The notes: generated by a model not told the origin, from the letters alone. A stretch of DNA of 64,000 nucleotides from Fortiea contorta PCC 7126 (GCF_000332295.1 NZ_KB235930.1:2933395-2997394), one strand, 5' to 3'. Shown: positions 19,394 through 29,444, counted from the first letter of the stretch. A program made the numbers and translations.

Positions 19394-20419
19394 ATGAAAG
19401 TAGCAGTCTTCAGTACCAAAGCCTACGATCGGCAGTTTTTAGCAGCTGCAAATTCTGACCATCAACATGAGTTAGTCTTCCTAGAACCCCGTCTGAATCG
19501 GGATACCGCTATTTTAGCCGCCGGTTTTCCGGCGGTTTGTGTTTTTGTTCATGACCAAGTTGATGCTTCCACTCTCCAGATTCTCGCCGCAAATAACACT
19601 CGTTTGGTAGCTCTGCGCTGTGCAGGGTTTAACAATGTGGACTTGAAAGCCGCTGCACAGTTGGGTATAACCATTGTACGTGTTCCAGCTTACTCGCCCT
19701 ATGGAGTCGCAGAACACGCCGTAGGACTAATTTTAAGCCTGAATCGCAAAATCCATCGTGCTCATAACCGCGTCCGCGAAGGCAATTTCTCCATAGATGG
19801 ACTGTTAGGATTTAATTTAAATGGTCGTACTGTGGGGATTGTCGGGACTGGAAAAATCGGTCTGATTTTGGGACATATTATGAAGGGCTTTGGCTGTAAC
19901 CTACTGGCTTATGATGTGTATCAAAACCCAGAACTGGAGATGATTGGTGGAAAGTATGTAGAGTTACCTGAACTATTTGCCAATGCTGATATTATCTCCT
20001 TGCATTGTCCTCTGATTGCTGAAACTCATCACCTGATCAACGAGGAGGCGATCGCCCAAATGAAATCAGGTATGATGTTGATTAACACTAGCCGGGGTGG
20101 ATTAATTGATACCCAGGCTGTGATTGAGGGTTTGAAGTCTGGTAAAATCGGCTATCTCGGTGTAGATGTTTACGAGCAAGAATCAGAGCTTTTCTTTGAG
20201 GATTTGTCTGGTGAAATCATTCAAGACGACATCTTCCAAAGATTAACCACCTTTCCCAACGTCCTCATCACGGGACATCAAGCTTTCTTCACCGCCGAAG
20301 CCCTCAGTAATATTGCTGAAACTACCTTTGCTAATATTACCGACTTTGACAATGGTCGTCCTTGCGGTAACGAGATTCGCCATCAACCGCAAACTGAAGC
20401 GAAAGTTTTAGTCAATTGA
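19394..20419 (+). CDS. D-2-hydroxyacid dehydrogenase (D-lactate dehydrogenase family)
   Basis: The 341-residue reading from ATG 19394 starts MKVAVFSTKAYDRQFL, matching family starts; the frame is open for 24 more codons upstream but these do not look conserved. Key features are the NAD-binding VGIVGTGKIGLILG (near 147), the catalytic Arg in LINTSRGGLIDTQA (near 235), the Glu in VDVYEQESELFF (near 263) and the His in GHQAFFTAEA (near 296). This FTAEAL ending is typical of fermentative D-LDH. It reduces pyruvate to D-lactate or acts on a related 2-oxoacid in the cytosol. It is followed by a small hairpin at 20432. Confidence 0.9.
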   Translation: MKVAVFSTKAYDRQFLAAANSDHQHELVFLEPRLNRDTAILAAGFPAVCVFVHDQVDASTLQILAANNTRLVALRCAGFNNVDLKAAAQLGITIVRVPAYSPYGVAEHAVGLILSLNRKIHRAHNRVREGNFSIDGLLGFNLNGRTVGIVGTGKIGLILGHIMKGFGCNLLAYDVYQNPELEMIGGKYVELPELFANADIISLHCPLIAETHHLINEEAIAQMKSGMMLINTSRGGLIDTQAVIEGLKSGKIGYLGVDVYEQESELFFEDLSGEIIQDDIFQRLTTFPNVLITGHQAFFTAEALSNIAETTFANITDFDNGRPCGNEIRHQPQTEAKVLVN

Positions 20420-20431
20420 TTATAAAGTAGG

Positions 20432-20449
20432 GGCAAACGCTTGTTTGCC
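20432..20449 (+). terminator. Short GC-containing hairpin after the dehydrogenase gene
   Basis: GGCAAAC (20432-20438) pairs with GTTTGCC (20443-20449) across GCTT, followed by TTTA only. It starts 12 bp after the stop codon. It belongs to the GGGGCAAAC palindrome type common in cyanobacterial intergenic DNA, so terminator function is plausible, not certain. Confidence 0.45.
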
Positions 20450-20533
20450 TTTACTAAACCGTATTTGTATACAGAATTGTTACTAGAATTATCCCGCGAG
20501 GAATTATTAGTAAGATTTAGTGATCGATAGGCT

Positions 20534-21151
20534 TTAATTATCCCGAATCCAGAGAGCTAAACCGCCTCCACGACCACGAGCTGCAATAAAATCTTCTGTA
20601 ATTATAAAAAAAGCAAAGAATGCCTGTTTAGCTATGGATTGGTGATAAAAATCTTCTGTTTGCACCTTACCAGAGCGAATTGGTTTGTTATAAACTCCAC
20701 GACCGAACAAGTTAATTTGCATTTGGGTAAAGTCAAAAGCTAATAAATTCTTCTTACCTAAATATTTTGCTGGGCCTGTCAGCTGCAATGACAACGAGCC
20801 TACCTGTACTTGATTGCCAATTTCGCCTCTGCCGGAATTATCTCCTAAATCAGCACTAAAAGAAATATGAGCCGCAGCAAATTTGGGTAGATAAAAACCT
20901 TTTCCTAAAACAATTCCCCCACGCTGTCTAACTTTGCGAGTACCTGTAGCAAAGCACAATCGCCAATTCCCCACAAGCGACTCAAAGTTATAAACTAACC
21001 TTTGCTGTTTCGCGGCTTTTTCTGCTTGTAGCAATGCATCCACTAATAGAGAAGCAGTGGGAAGTTTTCCTTTTTCACCGCGATACGCCGCTACAGCTTG
21101 AGATATGACTGTAAGCTCACTTTGAGCAGTAGATGTGACATCAGCCGTCAT
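20534..21151 (-). CDS. PAP/fibrillin-like conserved cyanobacterial protein
   Basis: The product has 205 residues with no signal peptide or membrane helix. An N-terminal helical part (LTVISQAVAAYRGEKGKLPT) precedes a beta-rich part with LVGNWRLCFATGTRK (about 59-73), GRGEIGNQVQVGSLSLQLTG and FFIITEDFIAARGRGGGLAL at the end. The NWRLCFATGT start of the beta part resembles the plastid-lipid-associated (PAP/fibrillin) lipocalin-like domain, whose members bind lipids or pigments at thylakoids and plastoglobules. The match is by pattern only. It stands alone, with the ATP synthase genes further on the same strand. Confidence 0.6.
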   Translation of the reverse strand: MTADVTSTAQSELTVISQAVAAYRGEKGKLPTASLLVDALLQAEKAAKQQRLVYNFESLVGNWRLCFATGTRKVRQRGGIVLGKGFYLPKFAAAHISFSADLGDNSGRGEIGNQVQVGSLSLQLTGPAKYLGKKNLLAFDFTQMQINLFGRGVYNKPIRSGKVQTEDFYHQSIAKQAFFAFFIITEDFIAARGRGGGLALWIRDN

Positions 21152-21281
21152 GGGTACACTCTAGATTTTACCGTTTCTTTCATTGTTGATCATCCAGTAA
21201 CTTTTCTCATCCTTCGTGTCGAGCTAAAGAATTGTTATACTCAGTAATATCAGTATAATCCCTGAATATTATTGCTAAATT

Positions 21282-21435
21282 ATGGAACCAGTAACATTGA
21301 CAGCTGTGACAACAGCGATCGCTACTATAGTTTTAACTAAGGCTTTAGAAAAAGCTGGGTGAAGCAGCATTAGAAGAAAGTCGGAAGTTAATCGACAAGC
21401 TGCGTCAGAAAAATAAATTGCCTTTATTAAGGTGA
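21282..21435 (+). pseudogene. Short frameshifted relic (MEPVTLTAVTT... family start)
   Basis: An ATG at 21282 gives 26 codons ending at a TGA (21360-21362). In another frame the reading continues directly as GEAALEESRKLIDKLRQKNK up to a stop at 21433-21435. Removing one G from GCTGGGTGA joins the two into a single 50-residue peptide with a hydrophobic start (AIATIVLTKALEKAGEAALE). This pattern is similar to the N-terminal leader that precedes various accessory effector genes in Nostocales, and no downstream domain remains. I read it as the broken start of such a gene. Confidence 0.55.
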
Positions 21436-21504
21436 GGTGTTGCTAGTGTTGGATGATGTCAGCGACTATGAGGAAGTCAAGCCTTACTAAAACTCTAGTA
21501 ATAT

Positions 21505-21563
21505 CAAAAAACCCCAGATAAATGCCGATATTTATGTATGGGTATCGGTGTTTATCTGTGGTT
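21505..21563 (-). terminator. Terminator downstream of atpC (minus strand)
   Basis: On the minus strand, CAGATAAA with CACCGATA pairs with TATCGG and TTTATCTG (plus positions about 21514-21530 against 21543-21558), ending in a GGTTTTTT tract at 21505-21512. It is the obvious end of the atpB-atpC transcript, about 115 bp after the atpC stop. Confidence 0.7.
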
Positions 21564-21677
21564 TAGTGGCTGCGATGAAAAAGTGAGTAGTGTTTTTTGC
21601 TGAATACTCAGTGTGATGTCTGACGACAAGCTGCTCTGTGTAGACGCACTGTTTTTCAGTCAGCTTAGGGGAAAAGC

Positions 21678-22115
21678 TTATACAGAACCGCCAGCTGCTT
21701 GTAACCGAGCGCGAGCGCGTTTGAGCGCTTGGGTGGCTTGGATTTGCGCTTGGCGAGCTTCGCCCTCGGAGCCAGCGCCTGCGCTTCCTGTCACTTGATT
21801 GAAAACTGCTTCGGCTTCGTTGAAAGCCGCACGAGCTTGTTCTAGGTTAATTGAGTCGCCTAGTTCAGCACCGTTAACCAGGATGGTCACTTCATCTTCT
21901 TCGACTTCAGCAAAACCACCCAAAAGAGCGATCGCTTGCCAATTTTGGTTTTTAGCAGCACGCACCCGTAAAACACCTGTATCCAGGGCGGTCAAAAGTG
22001 GTGCGTGTCCAGTGAGGATACCCAGTTGACCGGTGGTGCTGGGTAAAACTATTTCTTCAGCCGGAGCGTCCCAGACAGTTTTGTCTGGAGCAATTACACG
22101 AACGGTTAGGGTCAT
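21678..22115 (-). CDS. atpC: ATP synthase epsilon subunit
   Basis: The 145-residue product starts [20 protein letters not shown] and has the epsilon beta-sandwich ([19 protein letters not shown], near 24-42) followed by a two-helix C-terminal domain ([17 protein letters not shown] and [14 protein letters not shown]). Epsilon is part of the F1 rotor, binds gamma and the c ring, and inhibits ATP hydrolysis in the dark. A small Gly/Ala-rich turn ([10 protein letters not shown]) links the two helices, as usual in cyanobacteria. It lies 134 bp downstream of atpB on the same strand, the standard cyanobacterial atpB-atpC arrangement. Confidence 0.96.
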   Translation of the reverse strand: MTLTVRVIAPDKTVWDAPAEEIVLPSTTGQLGILTGHAPLLTALDTGVLRVRAAKNQNWQAIALLGGFAEVEEDEVTILVNGAELGDSINLEQARAAFNEAEAVFNQVTGSAGAGSEGEARQAQIQATQALKRARARLQAAGGSV

Positions 22116-22249
22116 AGAAAGTATGAAGTGTGAAGTATGAATTATGAAGTATGAAGTATGAAGTATGAAGTGTGTAGGGCAAAGCCCTTCAAGAAGGGTA
22201 GTTTGAAATATGAAGTTTCATCCTTCATCCTTCATACTTCAGCCTTGAT
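22116..22249. repeat. GAAGTAT heptamer array between atpB and atpC
   Basis: The gap is filled by about nine imperfect GAAGTAT/GAAGTGT heptamers (22123-22176), a hairpin GGGCAAAGCCC and GAAGGGTAG block, and an inverted run of CATCCTTCATCCTTCATACT (about 22216-22240) that can fold back on the first run. The pairing would form a long AU-rich hairpin in the atp mRNA between the two cistrons. Confidence 0.8.
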
Positions 22250-23971
<1,722 letters not shown>

Positions 23972-24787
23972 ATGAATTTCTCCTTAGCGCGACAATACTT
24001 TTACCAGGAGATTCAGCAGCCTGATGAGCAGATTGACTTAGCAAAGGCAGCTTTATACATCGCTCAAGAAGAATATCCCCAACTTGACCCAGAAGAATAT
24101 CTCAACGCTCTCGATACGATGGCAATGGAGCTACAAGAGCGCTTACCTACTTCTCAATATCCGCTGCGAATTATTCAAAGTATTAATCAGTATTTATACG
24201 AAGATTTGGGTTTTGCTGGTAATACTGCTAACTATTATGACCCCCGCAATAGTTTTTTAAATGATGTCATTGATCGGCGCTTGGGGATTCCGATTACTTT
24301 GGCGCTGGTTTATCTGGAATTGTCGCGCCGGATTGATTTTCCCATGGTGGGGGTGGGAATGCCAGGACATTTCTTGATTCGTCCCCATATCTCAGATATG
24401 GAAATTTTTGTCGATGCGTTTAATCGCGGGGAAGTGATGTTTGCTGAGGATTGTCAGGAACGGCTGGAGCAGATGTTTCAGCAACCAGTGGAGTTAAAAC
24501 CAGAGTTTTTGGCTACGGTGAGTCATCGGCAGTTGTTGGCGCGGATACTGTCAAATTTAAAGTATATTTACCTGAAACAACAAAAGTTAGAAAAAACTCT
24601 GGCTGCGGTTGAGAGAATTTTACTGCTGTTTCCTGGTATGGGTTTAGAATTGCGCGATCGCGGTCTGATTTATTATCAACTCGGTCACTATCCCCAAGCC
24701 GTTGATGACTTGCAATCTTACCTAGCTAAAATTCCTGATGCTGATGACGCGGCGATGATTCGGCGTTTACTCAATGAATTACTGTAA
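23972..24787 (+). CDS. SirB1/transglutaminase-like protein with TPR-like tail
   Basis: The ATG at 23972 gives 271 residues; a GTG two codons upstream is also in frame. The N-terminal part is the SirB1_N (DUF1347-type, transglutaminase-like) domain with DPRNSFLNDVIDRRLGIPI (about 88-106), LVYLELSRRIDFPMVGVGMP and GHFLIRPH. The LGIPITL block and the H in PGHFL correspond to the cysteine-less papain-fold core typical of this family. The C-terminal 70 residues form two TPR-like helices (LGHYPQAVDDLQSYL). Homologues occur widely in cyanobacteria without a settled role. It ends overlapping by 9 bp with the convergent SRPBCC gene. Confidence 0.82.
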   Translation: MNFSLARQYFYQEIQQPDEQIDLAKAALYIAQEEYPQLDPEEYLNALDTMAMELQERLPTSQYPLRIIQSINQYLYEDLGFAGNTANYYDPRNSFLNDVIDRRLGIPITLALVYLELSRRIDFPMVGVGMPGHFLIRPHISDMEIFVDAFNRGEVMFAEDCQERLEQMFQQPVELKPEFLATVSHRQLLARILSNLKYIYLKQQKLEKTLAAVERILLLFPGMGLELRDRGLIYYQLGHYPQAVDDLQSYLAKIPDADDAAMIRRLLNELL

Positions 24788-25222
24788 TTCTTCAGCTACA
24801 CGTTTGAGGCGGCGCAGTTGGGCTTGCATGTCCTTTTGTGTCCACGTAGCGGCGAAGGTGTTAAAGCCCCAACTCACCAAGGGGTTAGGGATGTGGAATT
24901 CAAAGCGGTTGAGTAGAGATGTTCCCTGGGCGACTGGTTGACATTCCCAGCGATCGCGTCCTTGGAAAAATCCCTGAAATTCCCAGACTATTAAACCCGG
25001 TTTTCTTTCGACAACTACGCATTTTAATGTGGGTTGCACCAAGGGAATTTGAATGATAAACCGACTTTCACTACCAAGGTCAGTACTCCAAACTTCCCCT
25101 ACTGGTTCGCAACGCAGAACGGGATTTAACCAACGATGCATCATGGTTAAATCGACAACACAGCGCTCGACCACTGCAGATGTAGCGTTAATTTGAATTG
25201 ATTGTTCTAAAATTTGCGGCAT
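24779..25222 (-). CDS. SRPBCC/polyketide-cyclase-like protein
   Basis: I take the start at ATG 25222 (MPQILEQSIQINATSAVV), giving 147 residues. The longer open frame upstream is a Pro-His-Leu stretch read from a minisatellite and is not credible as protein. The sequence has the START/SRPBCC pattern: a first strand with ATSAVVERCVVDLTMMHRWLNP, then beta strands FIIQIPLV, GLIVWEFQGFF, SLLNRFEFHIPNP and a long C-terminal helix (MQAQLRRLKRVAEELQ). Members bind hydrophobic ligands. The gene converges on the SirB1-like gene with a 9-bp overlap of the coding ends. Confidence 0.8.
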   Translation of the reverse strand: MPQILEQSIQINATSAVVERCVVDLTMMHRWLNPVLRCEPVGEVWSTDLGSESRFIIQIPLVQPTLKCVVVERKPGLIVWEFQGFFQGRDRWECQPVAQGTSLLNRFEFHIPNPLVSWGFNTFAATWTQKDMQAQLRRLKRVAEELQ

Positions 25223-25231
25223 CGGGGAGAT

Positions 25232-25337
25232 GAGAGAGTGTGGGAGGTGTGGGGGGTGTGGGAGGTGTGGGAGGTGTGGGGGGTGTGGGAGGTGTGGGAG
25301 GTGTGGGGGGTGTGGGAGGTGTGGGAGGTGTGGGGAG
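25232..25337 (+). repeat. GGTGTGGGA minisatellite directly upstream of the SRPBCC gene
   Basis: About eleven 9-bp units of GGTGTGGGA or GGTGTGGGG arranged in a 27-bp higher-order period occupy this stretch, starting about 10 bp upstream of the SRPBCC start. It is strongly strand-asymmetric (G-rich on the plus strand), so it may form slipped or quadruplex structures. All three frames on both strands are free of stops, which creates false ORFs. Confidence 0.9.
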
Positions 25338-25737
25338 AAAGAGAATTTATGCTTTCCATCTTCCCACACTTCACCCTCTTCCTTCCTGAGTCACAAAGCT
25401 CGATTGCAGAATATAGCAGTTCTTTATCGTATGAGGCACACATTACCTAGTCTCTAGCCCCTAATACCTAGCCCCTAACCCCCAACCCCTAATCTCAACA
25501 AAATATACCTGACTAAAGCGAGAAACGATATATTTCTGGGGATAGTTAGGCGCAAATTGAAAAATTACTTAATAAAGTAAAAAATTACTCTTGATAAGAA
25601 TGTCATAAATGTTTTTACTGGTAAGTTGATAGACAAAATACTCGTGAAGTTACGGGAAGTAGATTGTCGAGAGTAGTTTATTCCCGTAGTTTTGCAAGTG
25701 TGATCACCGAAAACTTAACCTTAAATTCCGAAAAACC
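25338..25737. other. Intergenic region upstream of the channel-like gene
   Basis: It contains a (CCTAGCCCCTAA)-type tandem repeat at about 25446-25497, of the same sort as those at 37765-37795 and 59258-59287. The promoter of the plus-strand gene at 25738 should lie in 25550-25730; an extended AT-rich stretch is present but no clear hexamers. Confidence 0.5.
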
Positions 25738-27390
25738 ATGAACATAACTTGGCCAGGAATAACCCAGGTGCTGGAAGTTGCTTTGTCGATGAGGGTGCAG
25801 GGGTTGTTGGCAGAATCGCCTACTATACCAACTGATCAGTCAGGGGTAACGCAAGGAGTTGCTGATGTGCGAGGAGTTACTGATCAGCTGTTGGCGTCTA
25901 CTCCGCAAATTTTGGGTGCCATAGCAATTCTACTCATTGGTTTGTTAATTGCTGTGGTTGTTGCGGCTGTGATTAAGGGAATTCTTAATCGCACAGATAT
26001 CGATAACCGCATTGCTTCAGGGTTGACAGGTCGTGAGAATACGCTGCAGGTGGAGCGCTTTATTTCTGGCTTGGTTTTTTGGAGCATCATCTTGTTAACG
26101 GTGGTGGCTGTTTTAGAAAAGCTAGGACTGCAGGTAGCTTCTCAACCACTGAATAGTTTTCTGAATCAAATTGTCGGCTTTTTACCAAAGCTGCTAGGTG
26201 CGGGGATTCTTTTGGGGGTTGCTTGGTTGTTGGCGACTGTTGTCAGGTTGGTGACGGTGCGCGGACTACAAGCTTTGAGGCTGGATGAGCGTTTGAATGA
26301 ACAAACCCAAGACGATACATCTGGTCTGAGTCAATTGTCTGTTAGTGAAACTATTGGAACTGCTCTTTACTGGTTCATCTTTTTGTTGTTTCTTGTCCCG
26401 GTTCTGGATACGCTGGGTCTGAAAGATGCGCTATTACCAGTACAACTTTTAACTACGCAAATTCTCTCAATTCTGCCAAACATTCTAGGTGCAACAGTCA
26501 TTGCGGTTGTTGGCTGGTTTTTGGCAAATATTGTCCGCCGAATTGTCACTAATTTGTTGGCGACAACGGGAATCGACCATTTGGGGAGTCGGTTTGGACT
26601 GTCTCCATCTGTGGGAGCGCAATCTCTGTCGAATATTGCAGGTATTGTAGCTTATGTTTTGATTTTGATTCCTGTAGCGATCGCTGCGCTCAATGCTCTC
26701 AAAATTGAGGCGATTTCCGTACCAGCAATTGCGGCGTTACAACAGGTTCTCAATGCTTTACCAGGGATTTTTACTGCTATCGGCATTTTGATTTTTGCCT
26801 ATTTTCTGGGACAGTTTGTCTCGGATTTAGTTACTAGCATCCTCACAAGTATAGGCTTTAACAATATTTTCAACGTTTTGGGTCTGCCTACACCCAAAAG
26901 GGAGTCTGCATTCTCGGAAGACGCAACTACAGCCCCTGCTCCCACCAGAACTCCATCAGAAGTTGCTGGGATTGTGGTTTTAGTAGGGATTTTATTGTTT
27001 GCAACTGTGGCTGCAGTCAATATCTTAAATATCCCTGCACTCACAGCTTTGGTATCTGGAATTGTCATTATTGCTGGGCGGATTTTAGCTGGTTTGGTGG
27101 TATTTGCGATTGGCTTATTTTTAGCTAATCTGGCTTTTAATATCATTACTAGTTCCGGTAATCCCCAAGCCCGCGTTTTGGCACAAGTGGCGCGGATTGC
27201 CATTATTGCTTTAGTATCAGCAATGGCTCTGCAACAAATTGGCGTTGCTAGTGATATTGTCAATTTAGCTTTTGGACTGTTGCTAGGTGCGATCGCTGTG
27301 GCTATTGCGCTGGCTTTTGGTCTGGGTGGACGCGATATTGCGCGTCAGCAAGTCCAAGAATGGCTGGATTCTTTCAAAAATAAAGCCTAG
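25738..27390 (+). CDS. Mechanosensitive-channel-like protein with repeated TM helices (CmpX/TM_helix family)
   Basis: The 550-residue membrane protein contains about ten hydrophobic helices. Four or five of them are followed by the recurring pattern ...LPNILGATVIAVVGWFLANIVRRIV or LPKLLGAGILLGVAWLLATVV, the signature of the conserved TM helix repeat of the CmpX/YnaI-related group. Signals are IAILLIGLLIAVVVAAVIK at about 60-78 and GLFLANLAFNIITSS near 460. The last helix is followed by ALAFGLGGRDIARQQVQEWL, the GLGG(K/R)D motif seen in this family. It should sit in the inner membrane as an osmotic or stretch-activated channel. The gating role is known only for some relatives, so the function is provisional. 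No operon partner is visible. Confidence 0.8.
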   Translation: MNITWPGITQVLEVALSMRVQGLLAESPTIPTDQSGVTQGVADVRGVTDQLLASTPQILGAIAILLIGLLIAVVVAAVIKGILNRTDIDNRIASGLTGRENTLQVERFISGLVFWSIILLTVVAVLEKLGLQVASQPLNSFLNQIVGFLPKLLGAGILLGVAWLLATVVRLVTVRGLQALRLDERLNEQTQDDTSGLSQLSVSETIGTALYWFIFLLFLVPVLDTLGLKDALLPVQLLTTQILSILPNILGATVIAVVGWFLANIVRRIVTNLLATTGIDHLGSRFGLSPSVGAQSLSNIAGIVAYVLILIPVAIAALNALKIEAISVPAIAALQQVLNALPGIFTAIGILIFAYFLGQFVSDLVTSILTSIGFNNIFNVLGLPTPKRESAFSEDATTAPAPTRTPSEVAGIVVLVGILLFATVAAVNILNIPALTALVSGIVIIAGRILAGLVVFAIGLFLANLAFNIITSSGNPQARVLAQVARIAIIALVSAMALQQIGVASDIVNLAFGLLLGAIAVAIALAFGLGGRDIARQQVQEWLDSFKNKA

Positions 27391-27552
27391 TTTTGACGAT
27401 TTGAGGGGTTAATTTCCTCTATAATCTCGAAAAATGCAGCTTTAGTTCTGGAGATTGCAGAAATTAACTCGGTCATTGCACCTCAGAACTTGAACTTTTA
27501 AGCTTTGAGCTTGGATATTTGAGTGTAAAGCGAGAAATTCCAAGTTCAAAGC

Positions 27553-27780
27553 GAAAACTCTCAGCCTCAGAACTCGACGCTTGTCGTTTCCAACGAAAAC
27601 TCTCAGCCTCAGAACTCGATGCTTCTTGTTTCAACCGAAAACTCTCAGCCTCAGAACTCGACGCTTGTCGTTTCCAACGAAAACCCTCAGCCTCAGAACT
27701 CGATGCTTCTTGTTTGAACCGAAAACCCTCAGCCTCAGAACTCGATGCTTCTTGTTTGAAACAAAAACTTTCAGGTTCTG
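27553..27780 (+). repeat. Five-and-a-half 42-bp tandem repeats
   Basis: Units start at 27553, 27595, 27637, 27679 and 27721, each beginning GAAAACYCTCAGCCTCAGAA and ending near TTTCAAC or TTTGAAC, with a partial sixth unit. The period is 14 codons, so several frames are open on both strands and give Ser/Glu-rich pseudo-peptides such as SSSEAESFR on the minus strand. Two unit types (TGTCGTTTCC and CTTCTTGTTT) alternate, showing a duplication in pairs. It lies just upstream of the DUF72 gene. Confidence 0.9.
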
Positions 27781-27837
27781 ACCAAGCTAACATAGGAAAT
27801 ATACAACAAATAACAAACAACAAATAACAACTATTTA

Positions 27838-28692
27838 ATGAGTTTTGCGATTGGGTGTGCAGTCTGGGCGTATAAAGGTTGGGTAGGCGAGTTTTATCCT
27901 CAAGGTACTCGCGCTACTGATTTTCTCTCCTTCTACAGCCGACGCTTCACCACGGTTGAAGGTAATACGACATTTTATGCTACGCCTAATCAAGAGACTG
28001 TCAGCCGCTGGGCTAGGGAAACACCCCCAGGCTTTGAATTCTGTCTAAAATTACCACGAGAAATCACCCATCATGGTTTATTACAGCCCCATATATGTAA
28101 AGCTTTAGAGTTTTTGGCACAGATGCGCCCTCTGGGTGAGCGGATGGGGCCCATATTTGCTCAGTTACCACCGAGTTATGCACCGATATTACTCGAAGAT
28201 TTAACAAATTTTCTCACAGCTTGGCCCAGTGCTGATGCGCCTTTGGCGCTGGAGGTTCGACATCCAGACTGGTTTAAGGAACCGCACGCTAGTAATTTGC
28301 GCTGTCTGTTAGAGCAGCTAAGTGTAGGTAGAGTAATTTTAGATTCACGCCCCATCTACCATGGAGATGATGACCCGCAGTTACATTCAGAACGCAGAAA
28401 ACCCAAATTACCTGTAGAATTCAGCGTTACAGCACCTTTTAGCTTGATTCGGTTGATATCACACCCTGATTTATCAGTGAATCAACCTTTTATGGTCGAG
28501 TGGGTAACGCAGATTCAGGAGTGGTTGAATGCGGGAGTGCGGATTTATTTTTTTGTTCATTGTCCCATAGAAGAGCGATCGCCTTCTACAGCGCTTCATT
28601 TCCAACAGCTATTAGAACAAAACAGAGTACCAGTTCCACCTTTACCTGGAAATCATCTCCAATCTACCCCCCATCAACTCAGTTTGTGGTAA
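27838..28692 (+). CDS. DUF72 family protein
   Basis: The 284-residue protein begins MSFAIGCAVWAYKGWVGEFYP, with SFYSRRFTTVEGNTTFYATP at about 30-49. These are the conserved DUF72 (YecE-like) blocks; others are FEFCLKLPREITHHGLL, GPIFAQLPPSY and PLALEVRHPDWF, which line the TIM-barrel mouth. The biochemical role of DUF72 proteins is not established. Size is normal. The gene begins 9 nt after the end of the tail of a low-complexity region, and the promoter probably lies within or just beyond the 42-bp array. It ends without a clear terminator. Confidence 0.88.
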   Translation: MSFAIGCAVWAYKGWVGEFYPQGTRATDFLSFYSRRFTTVEGNTTFYATPNQETVSRWARETPPGFEFCLKLPREITHHGLLQPHICKALEFLAQMRPLGERMGPIFAQLPPSYAPILLEDLTNFLTAWPSADAPLALEVRHPDWFKEPHASNLRCLLEQLSVGRVILDSRPIYHGDDDPQLHSERRKPKLPVEFSVTAPFSLIRLISHPDLSVNQPFMVEWVTQIQEWLNAGVRIYFFVHCPIEERSPSTALHFQQLLEQNRVPVPPLPGNHLQSTPHQLSLW

Positions 28693-29003
28693 GGCTGGCT
28701 GATGAATTATTCTGTTTCGCCCACTTATCACTAAAACCGATCAAAAAAACATTCATATTTTTTTAAATTTCACAAAAAATATCGTATTTACTGATTACAA
28801 AAAGAGTGATAATAGTTCTTGAATTTATTTTTCGATAGTCATCAATCTTTTCTCATCCATATAAAAAAAGGGGTATCACCCCTCTTGGCAAAAGCACCAA
28901 ATAGGTATGATTAATGCCTGAAAATCACAGCATTAACATACAATTCGTGATGCAGATTTGAACGAGGCTATTTTTTCTAGCACTGACACCGACGGAGGTT
29001 GAG
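28693..29003. other. Intergenic region with a GGGGT hairpin
   Basis: A hairpin GGGGT-ATC-ACCCC at about 28870-28882 preceded by an A tract could act as a terminator only on the minus strand, where no gene is read into it. A GGAGG at 28994-28998 is the ribosome binding site of the next gene. Otherwise nothing recognisable. Confidence 0.5.
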
Positions 29004-29444
29004 ATGAGTCGTCTTCTTTATGAAAGCTCAGTTTCTTACAAAGGATATCTCATCATTCCATTTGTTTTTGGCAAAGCAGATAGTTACGAGATTTATTCAT
29101 ATAAACTCTTGTCTGAAATTGGGTATAAAAGCCAATTCCATAAAGCCGATAATCCAGCGGGTATCTATGGCAATAGCATCAACAATATCGTGGAAATTGC
29201 CAAAGAGCATATTGATAAAAATTCCAAATTTGTTAGTCAAGAAGATAGATTTAAATCCCGCTTTATCTATCGCCATAACTTAATTATCGTCTTTCAAGAA
29301 GGTGGGAAATATTTTTATGATCATTACCCACCAGAGCTATTGAATAATATTGCTGCACCGAAATTATTCAAATCAAAGTATGAGTGTATAAATTGGATTA
29401 AAGAAGGATTAGAGGGGCGATATACTCGGCAAAGAATGAGGTAA
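29004..29444 (+). CDS. Conserved hypothetical protein, 146 residues
   Basis: The ATG at 29004 has a good Shine-Dalgarno (GGAGG, 5 nt spacing). The product is soluble and mixed alpha/beta, with YKGYLIIPFVFGKADSYEIYSY at the start and a Lys/Arg-rich end. Phrases such as ADNPAGIYGNSINNIVEIAK suggest a compact domain that I do not recognise. No neighbour clarifies its role. The strong RBS and normal codon use make it a real gene. Confidence 0.7.
   Translation: MSRLLYESSVSYKGYLIIPFVFGKADSYEIYSYKLLSEIGYKSQFHKADNPAGIYGNSINNIVEIAKEHIDKNSKFVSQEDRFKSRFIYRHNLIIVFQEGGKYFYDHYPPELLNNIAAPKLFKSKYECINWIKEGLEGRYTRQRMR

Noticed and set aside
25207-25457. Several ORFs over the GGTGTGGGA minisatellite
   Set aside because: They consist of Val/Gly/Trp or Pro/His/Leu strings with no domain; the real gene starts at 25222 on the minus strand.
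27553-27780. CRISPR array
   Set aside because: The units are contiguous, 42 bp long and nearly identical throughout; no unique spacers are present and no cas gene is near.
27473-27827. Long open frames on both strands over the 42-bp repeat array
   Set aside because: The period is a multiple of three, so open frames arise automatically. The peptides are repetitive (SSSEAESFR on the minus strand) and have no start context or conservation sign.
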